Assembly (NCBI RefSeq): GCF_023091745.1
Contig: NC_068922.1
Span: forward strand, 26,140,001 to 26,204,000
Reading direction: 5' to 3'
Length of the DNA: 64,000 bases
Source: Budorcas taxicolor
Lineage: Eukaryota > Chordata > Mammalia > Artiodactyla > Bovidae
Shown piece by piece: positions 22,863 through 34,085 of this stretch (positions are counted from its first letter, which is position 1; each line of letters begins with the position of its first letter). Both the position numbers and the translations under genes were made by a program. The notes below the pieces were generated by a model. The model worked only from the letters and a program-made list of their open reading frames with translations. It had not been told where the DNA came from and did not search any database.

Positions 22863-23146
22863 TTTTTTTTTAAATAAGTGAAAAGTAATGACGAGGTTTC
22901 TTCTGCTCTCTTGTCACAACTAGGCATCAGAAGGATGGCCAAAGTGTGAAGCTTCTCAAGCTTGAGGCTACAGCCAAGTTGTTCTGTTGACCATTACCTG
23001 CCCCCCACAGGTACAGGGGTGAGTTTGACTGGGTGCTTCCACACTGGCAGGTGTAACAGGCATTTAAAAAATGGTCTAGTGTGTTTCTACCATCACCGAG
23101 AGTGCTAAGTTAGCAATTAATTTTGAGAATATTTTTGTACATACGT

Positions 23147-23164
23147 GGGCTTCCCTGGTAGCTC
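23147..23164 (+). repeat. Orphan Bov-tA head (18 nt)
   Basis: 'gggcttccctggtagctc' is the exact opening of a Bov-tA, but the element continues directly into inverted BovB rather than into the SINE body. The shared 'tc' at the join could be microhomology. Confidence 0.5.
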
Positions 23165-23471
23165 TTGGCAAAACTGTTAGCCTTTGCCCTGCTTCATTTT
23201 GTACTCCAAGGTCAAATTTGCATGTTACTCCAGATATCTCTTGACTTCCTACTTTTGCATTCCAGTCCCTTATAGAGAAAAGGACATCTTTTTCGGGTGT
23301 TGTTCTAATAAGTTCTTGTAGGTCGTCATAGAACCGTTCAACTTCAGCTTCTTCAGCATTACTGGATGGGGCATAGACTTGGATTACTGTTATATTGAAT
23401 GGTTTGCCTTGGAAACGAATGGAGATCATTCTATTGTTTTTGAGATTGCATCCAAGTACTACATTTCTCAA
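23165..23471 (-). pseudogene. BovB ORF2, endonuclease remnant, second part
   Basis: It continues the domain with GKPFNITVIQVYAPSSNAEE and then SIRDWNAKVGSQE. In BovB and relatives the latter is an (I)GDWNAK motif. Here the glycine before the catalytic Asp is Arg, a likely inactivating change. The frame runs to 23076, but codons beyond about 23165 belong to the Bov-tA head and flanking DNA. Confidence 0.8.
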
Positions 23472-23761
23472 TCTTTTGTTACTAGGATGGCTACTCCATT
23501 TCTTCTAAGGCATTCTTGCCCACAGTAGTAGATATAATGATAATCTGAGTTAAGTTCACCCATTCCAATCCATTTTAGTTCAGTGATTCCTAAAGTGTCG
23601 ATATTCACTCTTGCCATCTCCAGTCTGACCACTTTCAATTTACCTTGATTCATGGATGTAACATTCCAGGTTCCTATGCAATATTGTTCTTTACAGCATT
23701 GGACTTTATTTCCATCACCAGTCACATCTACAACTGGGTGTTGTTTATGCTTTGGCTCCAT
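23468..23761 (-). pseudogene. BovB ORF2, N-terminal endonuclease remnant
   Basis: A 97-codon frame matching the start of the apurinic/apyrimidinic-type endonuclease that nicks target DNA for RTE elements. Visible motifs are IGTWNVTSMNQGKL near residues 29-42 and the catalytic-glutamate motif ITELKW near residues 59-64. The frame ends at the beginning of the next segment (23076-23471), which continues the domain in another frame, so a frameshift splits it. Only a fragment remains and it cannot be functional. Confidence 0.85.
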
Positions 23762-24196
23762 CTCTTAATTCTTTCTGGAAACTATAAAAAAAGAAGACTC
23801 AACACAAGTAAAGACTCTACATATGGATATCACCAGATGGTCAATACCAAAATCAGATTGATTATATTCTTTGCAACCAAAGATGGAGAAGCTCTATACA
23901 GTCAGCAAAAACAAGACCAGGAGCTGACTGTGGCTCAGATCATGAACTCCTTATTGCAAAATTCAGACTTGAATTGAAGAAAGTGGGGAAAACCACAAGA
24001 CCATTCAGGTATGATCTAAATTAAATCCCTTACAATTGAACAGTGGAAGTGACAAATAGATTCAAAGGATTAGATCTGAGATTAGATTAGTTCTTCAGAG
24101 TGCCTGAAAGAAGTATGGATGGAGGTTCATGACATTGTACAGGACGCAGGGGTCAAAACCATCCCCAAGAAAAAGAAATGCAAAAAGGCAAAATAG

Positions 24197-24904
24197 TTGT
24201 CTGAGGAGTCCTTACAAATAGCTGACAAAAGAAGAGAAGCAAAAGGCAAAGCAGAAAAGGAAAGATATATACATTTGAATTCAGAGTTCCAAAGAATAGC
24301 AAGGAGAGATCAAAAAGCCTTCCTAGGTGATCAATGCAAAGAAAAAGAGGAAAACATTAGAATGGGAAAGACTAGAGATCTCTTCAAGAAAATTAAAGAT
24401 ACCATGGAAACATTTTATGCAAAGATGGGCTCAATAAAGGACAGAAATGGTATGGACCTGACAGAAGCAGAAGATATTAAGAAGAGGTGGCAAGAATACA
24501 CAGAAGAATCGTACAAAAAAGATCCTCATGACCCAGATAATCATGATGGTGTGATCACTCACCTAGAGTCAGACATCCTGAAATGTGAAGTCAAGTGGGC
24601 CTTAAGAAGCATCACTACGAACAAAGCTAGTGGAGGTGATGGCATTCCAGTTGAGCTATTTCAAATCCTGAAAGATGATGCTGTGAAAGTGCCACACTCA
24701 ATGCGTCAGCAAATTTGGAAAACTCAGCAGTGGCCACAAGACTGGAAAAGGTCAGTTTTCATTCCAATCCCAAAGAAAGGCAATGCCAAAGAATGTTCAA
24801 AGTACCGCACAATTGCACTCATCTCATACGCTAACAAAGTAATGCTCAAAATTCCCCAAGCCAGACTTCAACAGTGCATGAACCGTGAACTTCCAGATGT
24901 TTGA
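24197..24904 (+). pseudogene. BovB ORF2 remnant: linker and RT fingers
   Basis: This uninterrupted 235-codon frame is the longest RT piece in this insertion. It covers the region between endonuclease and RT (MGKTRDLFKKIKDTMETFYA near residues 56-75) and the RT finger motifs (SVFIPIPKKGNAKECSKYRT near residues 186-205). It ends at a TGA where family members continue into VQAGFRKGRG. RT motif A follows in another frame (FIDYAKAFDC within 24941-25195). The Met start is internal and is not a true initiator. Confidence 0.85.
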
Positions 24905-24940
24905 ACTGGATTTAGAAAATGCAGAGATCAAATTGCCAAC

Positions 24941-25195
24941 ATGGGCTGGATCATTGAGAAAGCAAGAGAGTTCCAGAAAAACATCTATTTCTGTTTTATT
25001 GACTATGCCAAAGCCTTTGACTGTGGGGATCACAACAAACTGTGGAAAATTCTGAAAGAGATGGGAATACCAGACCACCTGACCTGCCTCCTGAGAAATC
25101 TGTATGCAGGTCAGGAAGCAACAGTTAGAACTGGACATGGAACAACAGACTGGTTCCAAATTGGAAAAAGAGTATGTCAAGACTGTATATTTTAA
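24941..25195 (+). pseudogene. BovB ORF2 remnant: RT motifs A to B
   Basis: An 84-codon frame with FCFIDYAKAFDCGDHNKLWK (motif A, catalytic Asp present; the usual Val before Asp-His is Gly) and TDWFQIGKRVCQDC, where the motif B glycine of QGC is Asp. It closes at a TAA as the element itself ends. Confidence 0.8.
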
Positions 25196-25319
25196 CCCTG
25201 CTTAATTAACTTACAGGCAGTCCATGAACAACCATTTGGTTTTACCCACCATTTTATGTTCATTGTGTATTTCCCCTACTCTCACTCCAACGAGGGCTTG
25301 AATTTTGTTACCCTTTAAT

Positions 25320-25560
25320 TTTATTAAAAATTTTTTTTTGTTATTCAAAGGTTCAAATTTTTAATTAATTTTTATTGGAGTATACTTGTTTCACAAATGT
25401 TGTATTAGTTTCTACTGTAGAATGAAATGAATCAGTGATAGGTATAAATAGGTCCCCTCTTTTTTGGATTTCCTTCCCATTTAGTGTTCCCTGGGCTACA
25501 CAGTAGGTTCTCATTAGTTATGTATTCTATACACTGTATCAATATGTTAACCCCCATTAC
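25320..25560 (-). repeat. L1 3' end fragment (antisense)
   Basis: 'aatttttattggagtatact' and 'ctacacagtaggttctcatt' match the reverse complement of an older L1 3' UTR. Confidence 0.7.
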
Positions 25561-25849
25561 CCCTTAATTTTAAATGCCTCTTCAAAACTACTGCACAGAA
25601 GGAATGAAGAATATCAGAAGTGCCACCAACTTTCTCCAAATTTCACAACTTTTGTGAACAGTCCATAATCAAATCCATGTATCTATAACCAGACATTTTA
25701 TCTTCAGAGATTTGCAATAATGATTCTCAGAGTGAAGACCTAGGAATATATCTATAATTTGGAGGGGAAATTATATGAATTATAGTTTGTATAATTATAA
25801 AATTATACAAATTTTATAATAACAGTAGTAAGAGAGGTAGTAATAGTAG

Positions 25850-26055
25850 TAGCAATAGTAATATTAAACTTCCACTGGGCAGACACTGTTGAAAACACTT
25901 AATATATCACCCCCATTGGATCCTTAGCAACCCTGCAAAGTGTATACTGTTGTTACCACCATTTTACTGAGGCACAAAGAGCTTAAGTATTGTCTACGGC
26001 ACAGAGTCCCACAGTTAAGAAGCAGCAGAGTAGCATGCTGACTCTCAACATTACC
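25850..26055 (-). repeat. MIR SINE (antisense)
   Basis: 'ccattttactgaggcacaaa' and 'cccacagttaagaagcagca' follow the reverse complement of the MIR core and head. Confidence 0.6.
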
Positions 26056-26728
26056 AACCTATTGTACTGAATTTTTTTCTGGTTTGTTTCCTATATTCTC
26101 TTTCCTATTAGTGATCAACTCAATTTATCTTTAATTATAATATCCTGCATCTCTTTGGTACTTTTCATTGAATTACTATACTTCAATGTTCATGTGCTCT
26201 ATGTGAATCTCTTTCAAATGTCACATTTTTGAAATTTCTGTTAACTTATACTTTCAAGCTAAGCATTTGCTCGTATTGAGTCTCATACCTAACAGTAAAA
26301 GCAATGAAATGATGGAAATGCTGACCTTAAAGCAAAAACAAGGGCCTCTAGGAATTCAGCTCAGTTCAGTTCAGTTGCTCAGTCATGTCCAACTCTTTGT
26401 GACCCCATGGACTGCAGCACGCCAGGCCTCCCTGTCCATCACCAACTCCTACAGCCTACCCAAGCCCATGTCCATTGAGCTGGTGATGCCCAACTATCTC
26501 ATTCTCTGTTGTTCTCTTCTCCTCCTGCCCCCAATCCCTCCCAACATCAGGGTCTTTTCAAATGAGTCAGGTCTTCACATCAAGTGGCCAAAGTATTGGA
26601 GTTTCAGCTTCAACATCAGTCCTTCCAATGAACACCCAGGACTGATCTCCTTTAGGATGGTCTGGTTGGATCTCCTTGCAGTCCAAGGGACTCTCAAGAG
26701 TCTTCTCCAACACCACAGTTCAAAAGCA

Positions 26729-27580
26729 TCAATGGCGCTCAGCTTTCTTCACAGTCCAACTCTCACATCCATACATGACCACAGGAAAAACCATAGCCTT
26801 GACTAGACGGACCTTTGTTGGCAAAGGAATGTCTCTGCTTTTGAATATGCTATCTAGGTTGGTTGTAACTTTCCTTCCAAGGAATAAGTGTCTTTTAATT
26901 TCATGGCTGCAATCACTATCTGCAATGATTTTGGAGCCCCCCAAAATAAAGTCTCCCACTGTGTCCACTGTTTCCCCATCTATTTGCCATGAAGTGATGG
27001 GACCGGATGCCATGATCTTCATTTTTTGAATGTTGAGCTTTAAGCCAACTTTTTCACTCTCCTTTTTCACTTTCATCAAGAGGCTCTTTAGTTCTTCTTC
27101 ACTTTCTTCCATAAGGGTGGTGTCATCTATGTATCTGGCAATCTTGATTCCAGCTTGTGCTTCATCCAGCCTAGCATTTCTCATGATGTACTCTGCATAT
27201 AAGTTAAATAAGCAGGTTGACAATATACAGCCTTGACATACTCCTTTCCCAATTTGGAACCAGTCTGTTGTTCCCTGTCCAGTTCTAACTGTTGCTTCCT
27301 GACCTGCATACAGGTTTCTCAAGAGGCAGGTCAGGTGGTCTGGTATTCCCATCTCTTTCAGAATTTTCCACAGTTTATTGTGATCCCCACAGTCAAAGGC
27401 TTTGGCATAGTCAATAAAACAGAAAGACATGTTTTTCTGGAACTTTCTTGCTTTTTCGATGATCCAGCACATGTTGGCAATTGGATCTCTGGTTCCTCTG
27501 CCTTTTCTAAAACCAGCTTGAACATCTGGACGTTCATGATTCACATATTGCTGAAGCCTAGCTTGGAGAATTTTGAGCAT
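26729..27580 (-). pseudogene. BovB ORF2 remnant: RT palm and C-terminal region
   Basis: A 283-codon open frame. It shows RT motif A (FIDYAKAFDCGDHNKLWK near residues 54-71), motif B (KGVCQGCILSTCLFNLYAEY near residues 110-129) and the catalytic motif C as ARYIDDTTLM. Ten residues present in other copies just before motif C (as in GRNINNLRYA) are deleted in frame, and YADD has become YIDD. The frame continues to MYGCESWTVKKAERH, then shifts. It overlaps the upstream frame 27580-28056 at a frameshift. Confidence 0.88.
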
Positions 27581-28056
27581 TACTTTACTAGCCTGTGAGA
27601 TGAGTGCAATTGTGCGGAGGTTTGAGCATTCTTTGGCATTTCCTTTCTTTGGGCTCGGAATGAAAACTTCCCTTTTCCAGTCTTGTGGCCACTGCCGAGT
27701 TTTCCAAGTTTGCTGACATATTGATGCAGCACTTTCACAGCATCATCTTTTAGGATTTGAAGTAGTTCAACTGAAATTCCATCACCTCCACTAGCTTTGT
27801 TCATAGTGATGCTTCCTAAGGCCCACTTGACTTCACATTCCAGGATGTCTGGCTCTAGGTGAGTGATCACAGCACCGTGACTATCTCGGTCGTGAGGATA
27901 TTTTTTGTACAGTTCTTCTTTGTATTCTTGCCACCTCTTCTTAATATCTTCTGCTTCTGTCAGGTCCATACCATTTCTGTCCTTTATTGAGCTCATCTTT
28001 GCATGAACTCTTCCCTTGGTATCTCTAATTTTCTTGAAGAGATCTGTCTTTCCCAT
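27580..28056 (-). pseudogene. BovB ORF2 remnant: pre-RT linker and fingers
   Basis: A 158-codon frame starting MGKTDLFKKIRDTKGRVHAK, with NGMDLTEAEDIKKRWQEYKE and NKASGGDGISVELLQILKDD. The finger motif is shifted out of frame at its end (KFSFRAQRKEMPKNAQTSAQ in place of FIPIPKKGNAKECSNYRT), so the RT is split here. Confidence 0.85.
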
Positions 28057-28094
28057 TCTATTGTTTTCCTCCAGGTATTACCTCCACTTTAAAA

Positions 28095-28296
28095 AATTGA
28101 ATATTTATTTTCCCCACACAAGCTCTTCATTGTAGCCCTTGGGCTTTTCTCTAGTTGCAGCATAGGCACTCTGGTTGTGATGCGGGGGCTCAGTTGCCCT
28201 GAGGCATATAGGATCTTAGTTCCCTGACCAGGGATTGAACCTGTGTCTCCTGCATTGGAAGGTGGATTCTTAATCACTGTCCACCAGGGGAAGTCT
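28095..28296 (-). mobile_element. CHR-type SINE (antisense)
   Basis: 'tttctctagttgcagcatag' to 'accaggggaagtctc', with 'ctgaccagggattgaacctg' as the reversed B-box region. It lies directly beside the truncated end of the preceding BovB. Confidence 0.85.
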
Positions 28297-28363
28297 CACC
28301 TCTGCTTTTTCAAAATTTTAAGTTGTTGACTAGCTGTCCATGTTTTTTAAGATCACAGGACAC

Positions 28364-28556
28364 ATTCAGTTCAGTGTCCAGCTCTTTGCAACCCCGTGAA
28401 TCGCAGCATGCCAGGCCTCCCTGTCCATCACCAACTCCCCGAGTTTACCCAAACTCATGTCCGTTGAGTCAGTGATGCCATATAACCATCTCACCCTATG
28501 TCCTCTGTTGTCCCTTTCTCCTCCTGCCTTCAATCTTTCTGAACATCAGAGTCTTT
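28364..28556 (-). mobile_element. BovB 3' end, short
   Basis: 'attcagttcagtgtccagct' through 'gaacatcagagtctttgaat' is an antisense BovB terminus of about 190 bp. A piece is missing between the terminal tail and the body. Confidence 0.85.
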
Positions 28557-30057
28557 GAATTAAAAAACCTATGTGTGCAATGTATTTAATTTCCATCTCC
28601 TTTCTATGTTAAGGACCCTCACACCTCTCCTCCAGCACATCAAGTTGAGGAGCTTCAAGAAAGGAATGCCAATGTCTCCTTGGCAATGTATCTTCCGAGT
28701 CCAGAGGTTGAGTTCAACTGATACCTTTAAGCATCAATGAAGCTGATCACCTATAATAAAAATGTAGAGACTAACATCAAAGTTTAGAATTTAGCCTTTT
28801 CACCAAAAACTACTTGGAATTCAGATACTTAAATTGTACCCCTTCACCTCCTTTTAAATATTGAAAAGCAATATCAATCCATTTTAAGTCAGATCAAATG
28901 TTTCTTAGGGAAATGAGAAACCCCCCCTGGAGGCTATATTTCCTCTTTCTAGTAAGTGGACAATGGTATCATGGGAGATCCTCAGTGCTAACATGCACTG
29001 GACATCCTAATAGGATTTGCCATGTAATAAATGGTGCTAATTTGTATGCCATTAATGAAGTGATAGGGACAAAGGAAAGCATATCAATGGGAATAGGGCT
29101 CCAATAATTAGGGCACTTTGAGGTTAGCAGCTGCTCCTGTGTATTTACATATAAGTCAGGCCTTGGAGAAATGAGATTGGCTACTAGCCAGCAGACTGGA
29201 GCCAGAGGCAGGACCCCAAGTGTCTGGACTTACAGCTCCCTGGAGTGTCCCTGAGTTGGAAGAGTTCTGCAAGGATAACTAGAGTTCCGCACCCCATGGT
29301 CCGATGCCAACCCTCTCTCTCTCCCCCATCAAAAGCTCCAGGTACACACAAAGCAGGAGAGAGTCTGGGACTGGCTTAGTGCCTGAACTACAGGGGCCCA
29401 ATTTGAGAACACCACACACATTATGTGAGAAAGAATTCAAGTCCAGATTGGTTGCTTGATTCTAATCCACTTCCATTAAGAAATATTTGATGATGAAGAG
29501 GATAAGGTACTGAAAGAGCTTCAACAGTAAAAACAACCATAAAAATGAAAATCTGCCATATTTTCATTTCTAGTTCTTCAGTTTTACCCTATGAGAAGGA
29601 AAATTCTATCCTCTAAGTAATTAACAGGATCTGAATAAATAGAGCACTCACAGTTACCTTTGAAATGCTCTGGAATCATGTAAGATAGAAATAAAAGCTT
29701 TAAATTTACTTGCTCCTTCATCTCTAATGAATCAAGGCTAAGTTAAGCTATAGTTAAGGATATCATGGCATTTCTCAGATTTTACATGCCTCAATCATTT
29801 TGTCCTTTCTCACCCCTCATATATGTTCTGATTTCATCCTTACAATGGTATGATGAGTCACCCTGCAGGATTACTTGGGTTTCTATCCCATAGTTTAGAC
29901 ATCAAGATTGAGATTAAAAAGAGATTTGATGACTCTCTTGAGGTCAGGTGGACAGGACGTGAGTCTACAACTGGGTCTCCTAGAACCAAGGCCAGTACTA
30001 TTTCCCCACATCAAACTGTTTCAGTTTTTTTTTTTTTCACTTCAGGTTATATGGTTT
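28557..30057. other. No recognisable feature
   Basis: About 1.5 kb of unassigned sequence. A (TCTC)n patch at about 29311-29325 and a T run near 30029 are the only low-complexity parts. Confidence 0.45.
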
Positions 30058-30182
30058 TTGGAGAAGGCAATGCACCCCACTCCAGTACTCTTGCCTGGAA
30101 AATCCCATGGACGGAGGAGCCTGGTAGGCTGCAGTCCACGGGGTCGCTAAGAGTCGGACACGACTGAAGCGACTTAGCAGCA
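30058..30182 (+). mobile_element. BOV-A monomer
   Basis: Single Bov-A unit from 'ggagaaggcaatgcacccca' to 'ctgaagcgacttagcagca'. The 5' side shows low divergence. It is a monomer with a BOV-A2-type AGC end. Confidence 0.9.
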
Positions 30183-31329
30183 TGTGGATTTTAAGGCTAC
30201 AGTCCCACTGTAGGAAAAAGTCACTGGAAAAGTCTAAGCATCCATCTTAATGGTTTGTTGAAACCTCAGAACTCTGACCTTCTGAATTAATTGAGGTCGT
30301 TCTGAACTTGGCATAGGAACAAACTCTGTTTCTCTTGATGTTCTTTTCCTGAGTCCTGAATCCATGTGCCCCAGAAGCAGCACTGAGGCACAGTGTTCAG
30401 ATTTTCTCAAGCAGACCCCAGTGACTCACGAGTTCTTATTCAGCCTCATATTTACAACCTATTGAGGCTTTTGTGATAAAAATCCTCATATTCATTACTT
30501 GGAGCCTTCAAACAAGCCTTGTCTTTTTTCTCTATCAGTGATGAATGATCCACCTGAGTTTGCCTTTGGCTTTTCTTATAAGAAAATAATATATGCATTC
30601 CTCATATTTTATAATGCACAAAACCTTGAGTAACACTGGCTTATTCAAGGAAGAGTTATTGGCCATCCATCTCCTGGCCGTATGTAAATCTTCATCATCC
30701 AAGTTGCATTTTTGTTTATCCCTAAATGCACTTTCTTTTCTCTTTCTAACAAATATTCTTCACCCTATTTCACCCCAATTCTGGCTTATGGTTTTATTGG
30801 CCAAATCTCAGCTTAGCAACTGGCGCTCATCTCAGCTTTGTTGTGAATGTAGTCAGTCTCTGATATAACATAACGTGTGATCAAAAAATTTCTCTTCAGT
30901 CAGAGAATCACTGCTGTATGTAGTGTGCAACTAAGGCATATTGCATGGATATATTTTTTCCTTTGAAACACTTTCTATCAGAGGTGCTCATGGCCTGAGA
31001 ACTTGAGTGATATTTCATGAGTGATGTCACTTAGCACTTCTGGCTCCTATCCAGAAACCTGGGCATCTCTCCAACGGACCAACTTCATGGTTTGATTTCA
31101 GATCCATCCCACTGTGCTAAAGGAAAGTATAAATAAGTAGATAAAGTAAAATATGAATAGAAATACACACAGCAATAGCTAAATGATCAAATGTTGGGTT
31201 CTTGAACCATCCCACAATAAACAACTTTCTTCTTTATCAGGTACCTAGGGCAGATCCCACAAAGGCTGTTCTATTCATAGTGTTTCTTTCAGTTGAGTAG
31301 GGCAGAGCACTCAAGGCTTGCTACATTTG
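30183..31329. other. No recognisable feature
   Basis: About 1.1 kb of unassigned sequence. A 91-codon frame at 30593-30868 (+) has no motif. Confidence 0.4.
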
Positions 31330-31574
31330 ATTTATTTATTTATTTGGCTGTGTCAGGTCTTAGATGTGTCATGTGGGGTCTTTATTGAATCATGCAGGAT
31401 CTTTTGATTCGGTGCACAGTCTCTCTAGTTGCAATGTGTGGGCTCAGTAGTTGTAGCCCTCAGGCTTAGTTGCTCCTTGGCATGTGGGATCTTAGTTCCC
31501 TGACCAGAGATCAAACCCACATCTCCTGCATTGGAAGGCAGTTTCTTAACCACTGGACCACCAGGGAAGTCCCC
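31330..31574 (-). mobile_element. CHR-2 SINE (antisense)
   Basis: A (TTTA)n tail, 'ggctgtgtcaggtcttagat', and the head end 'ccactggaccaccagggaag' in reverse orientation. Confidence 0.9.
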
Positions 31575-31617
31575 TGCATCTCTTCTCATTGATTTGTGCT
31601 AGTCTAACCTTGCTCTA

Positions 31618-31899
31618 TGGAGAAGGCAATGGCACCCCACTCCAGTACTCTTGCCTGGAAAATCCCATGGATGGAGGAGCCTGGTAGGCTTCAGTCCATG
31701 GGGTCGTGAAGAGTTGGACACAACTGAGTGACTTTACTTTCATTTTTCACTTTCATGCGTTGGAGAAGGAAATGGCAACCTACTCCAGTGTTCTTGTCTG
31801 GAGAATCCCAGGGACGGGGGAGCCTGGTGGGCTGCCATCTATGGGGTCCCACAGAGTCGGACACGACTGAAGTGACTTAGCAGCAGCAGCAGCAGCAGC
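31618..31899 (+). mobile_element. BOV-A2 SINE with (AGC)7-8 end
   Basis: Complete dimer ending in a long CAG/AGC run at about 31880-31900. It is flanked by AACCTTGCTCTA (31606-31617) and AACCCTGCTCTA (31900-31911), a 12-bp duplication with one mismatch. Confidence 0.95.
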
Positions 31900-31911
31900 A
31901 ACCCTGCTCTA

Positions 31912-33267
31912 ACCTTACTTATAGTTGGGTGCTTGCTGACACAATGTCATTTTGGGTACAACACCATCATGAGGCAAGATCAGAAACTGAATGTAAGCAT
32001 TTAAAAGCTATAATGCAGTTTTATCTCTATTGAATCAAATAACAAAAATTTGTTTTGAGTTTTGATGTTGTTGTATATGTTTTTTATTTTTTAAATTATT
32101 TTTCTAATACTTCATGATTACCTCTATTCTATAAAAGTATTATCTTTTGATGGATTAGAATTTTGTTCTTTTAATGATTCTTTAGGTGGTTTGAGAAACA
32201 CAATACTGAAGGCCACAGGCAGTGCTCCAGTGTGGTAAATTAAGTGTAAATTCTTGTCTTGTTGGCTCCAATTTTGTAAATGATCTAATGTAGTCTCCCC
32301 TTTTAAGAATGTGACCTGATGTCTCTTCTTGTCTGGAATCAGACTGATGCCAAGGAAAGGGATGCCTGGAATCTGGTTGCCTCTACCATCCAATAGAGAA
32401 AGTTGATGGAAACTGAAAGGTTTAATGCTCTGATTTAATAGTACAACAAAAACAGCAGATTTGAAAAGCAGCTTCATTTAGTTCATGGGAGTAAGTTTCT
32501 CCCCATGTGTGACCTTAGAAATGTTCTTCTGGAACACAAAACAAAAAGAAATATACAGCAACAGAGAGTAATTTCTCCATTAAGTAGTAGGGACAGTAGA
32601 ATGAAAAAACATTAAGAAAATATAATATGATATGATTGTGTTTATTGCCTCACTTTATAATCCTGGTTCCTTACAAATGCCTGATCAAATAAGTTCAAAT
32701 GGGGCACAGAAAACCAATTCCTTCACCAGAACCTTATCATATAACATCATTATAAAGCACACGCCATCACTAGGAAGGAAAAATGTGTCCCATTGAAACA
32801 CACTTCCGAGTATCTCAAAAAAATATCCTCTTACTTAGGAGAATTTATTTCTGAAACAAAATTAAATGTATCTTTACAGAACACATTTTCGTTCCTTCTA
32901 ATGACATGTAATCATTCTGCCTTTATTTTGCCAAGTTTCTCTTCCACAGGTTTCCAAGAAGCCAGGGTTTAAATGTCTATTATTTCTGCAACTCACAAAA
33001 ATAGAAATAATTTCACTCCTGGTGCAAAGTCCCAATATGAGACAATTCTCATTTGCAACAATTTACATTTCTATTGATAGACTAGAAATTTCGATTGGGA
33101 AATAGTTTTGTTTTGTTTTTTTTCAAAACAATGTCACTCATCGTGCAGGGATCCATGGGCCCTCATTCGTATGCTGGATATACCTAATATCCTTAGACAT
33201 CTTTTCTTAAAGGGAATGTTTTTCATAACAACAGTAAAGAAGTGTATCAGATGACAAATCAGCCAGT
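31912..33267. other. No recognisable feature
   Basis: About 1.35 kb of AT-rich sequence. The minus frame 32124-32477 (117 codons) has no recognisable domain. Confidence 0.4.
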
Positions 33268-33438
33268 ATCTTGTGGGATCAAGTCTGTTGTCCTTACGGT
33301 CTGAAAAATTTTGTTTTAGTCGCTCATCAGATCAATAGGGACTTTATCCCAATAGGGGTGGCCATTTGATACATGGTGCTAGGGGTTACCAGGCTGATGA
33401 AAAGAAATGCAAGAAACTGTTTTGTAAAGCAAAGCAAG
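33268..33438 (+). repeat. Unclassified repeat, copy 1
   Basis: 'gggatcaagtctgttgtcct' to 'aagcaaagcaag' is clearly homologous to 34697-34918 in the same orientation, about 1.4 kb away. The family is not recognised. Confidence 0.7.
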
Positions 33439-33699
33439 CTCTCCCAGGTGGCTCCAACTTTCTGTGAGATGCTGTTCCCCTGTCCGCACCCCCAGACTCA
33501 GGAGGAACAAAGGATGCTGGCCCAGTAGAAGGTTTGAAGGCAGCACTGGGGGTGCCCCAGCTCACTGGACATGCCAAGGGATTGTGATGTCTGGCTCTGC
33601 TCCTGCTTGGCAGGAAGAAAGGTGGTCAAGTCACTTTTGAGATTCAAGACAATTCTGAGATTTATGCTAAGCTGTAAGATTAACGAGAAATATAGCTTT

Positions 33700-33762
33700 C
33701 ACCACTGAATCCTAGTGCCTGGAAAAGTAGCTGGCGCAGAGTAGACATTAAAATGTTTAATG
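33700..33762 (+). repeat. L2 3' terminal fragment
   Basis: 'tcctagtgcctggaaaagta' and 'cgcagagtagacattaaaat' resemble the L2 or MIR 3' end. Confidence 0.45.
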
Positions 33763-33764
33763 AT

Positions 33765-33842
33765 AAAAGGAAAGACGAAAGGAAGGAGAGAAGGAAGGGA
33801 AGAAGGGAGGGCGAGTGGAAGGGAAGAGAAGAGGGAGAAACC
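33765..33842 (+). repeat. Polypurine (GGAA/GA-rich) tract
   Basis: Nearly uninterrupted A/G over about 78 bp ('gaaaggaaggagagaaggaa' and onward). Confidence 0.85.
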
Positions 33843-34085
33843 TCTTGGTAGATCTACTTTTTCTGGGTTAGTAAGTATAATTTCTACTATAGGTTGAATA
33901 ATGTTTACACAGGAAAGCCAGTTTTGGGCCACAGTGTGTCTGCTTAAGGCTGGGGTTGGGAGGACTTAGACTTGATGGATGCCCTGAAGTGAAAGCTGTG
34001 CTGAACGGTCAGACATAGGTCTCCCCGACTCTTTGTTCAGGGAGAACAGAGGCTGAAGTTCTGAGCATGAGTTCCTGAAGTCAAT

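Larger units (their letters stand above)
23165..23785 (-). mobile_element. BovB endonuclease segment, inverted relative to its RT part
   Basis: Read on the minus strand this is the 5' half of BovB ORF2 from about 23785 down to 23165. It stops at 'ttttgccaa', about 35 nt before the point where the + strand part (from about 23790) resumes in the element. The segment therefore looks like the inverted half of one 5'-inverted insertion. Confidence 0.88.
23790..25219 (+). mobile_element. BovB RT segment lacking its 3' end
   Basis: Sense BovB from just after the endonuclease domain ('agactctacatatggatatc') through the RT palm. It stops near 25219 in 'aattaacttacaggcag', well before the normal 3' terminus. 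A 3'-deleted BovB is unusual for target-primed insertion. I found no target duplication around 23147-25219. Confidence 0.9.
26357..28067 (-). mobile_element. BovB, 1.7 kb, 5'-truncated
   Basis: Antisense copy from its 3' terminus ('cagttcagttcagttgctca') through the whole RT domain. It is truncated near 28067 at the sequence encoding MGKTDLFKKIRD. CCTCTAGGAATT (26345-26356) and CCTCCAGGTATT (28068-28079) match at 10 of 12 positions and may be an eroded target duplication. Confidence 0.94.

Noticed and set aside
23645..23977. 110-codon plus-strand frame spanning the BovB inversion join
   Set aside because: It crosses antisense endonuclease and sense linker sequence, so it is not a real protein.
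26267..26806. 179-codon plus-strand open frame
   Set aside because: Antisense shadow of the BovB at 26357-28067.
32124..32477. 117-codon minus-strand frame considered as a possible protein
   Set aside because: The peptide matches no family I know, and the surrounding sequence lacks any gene signal.
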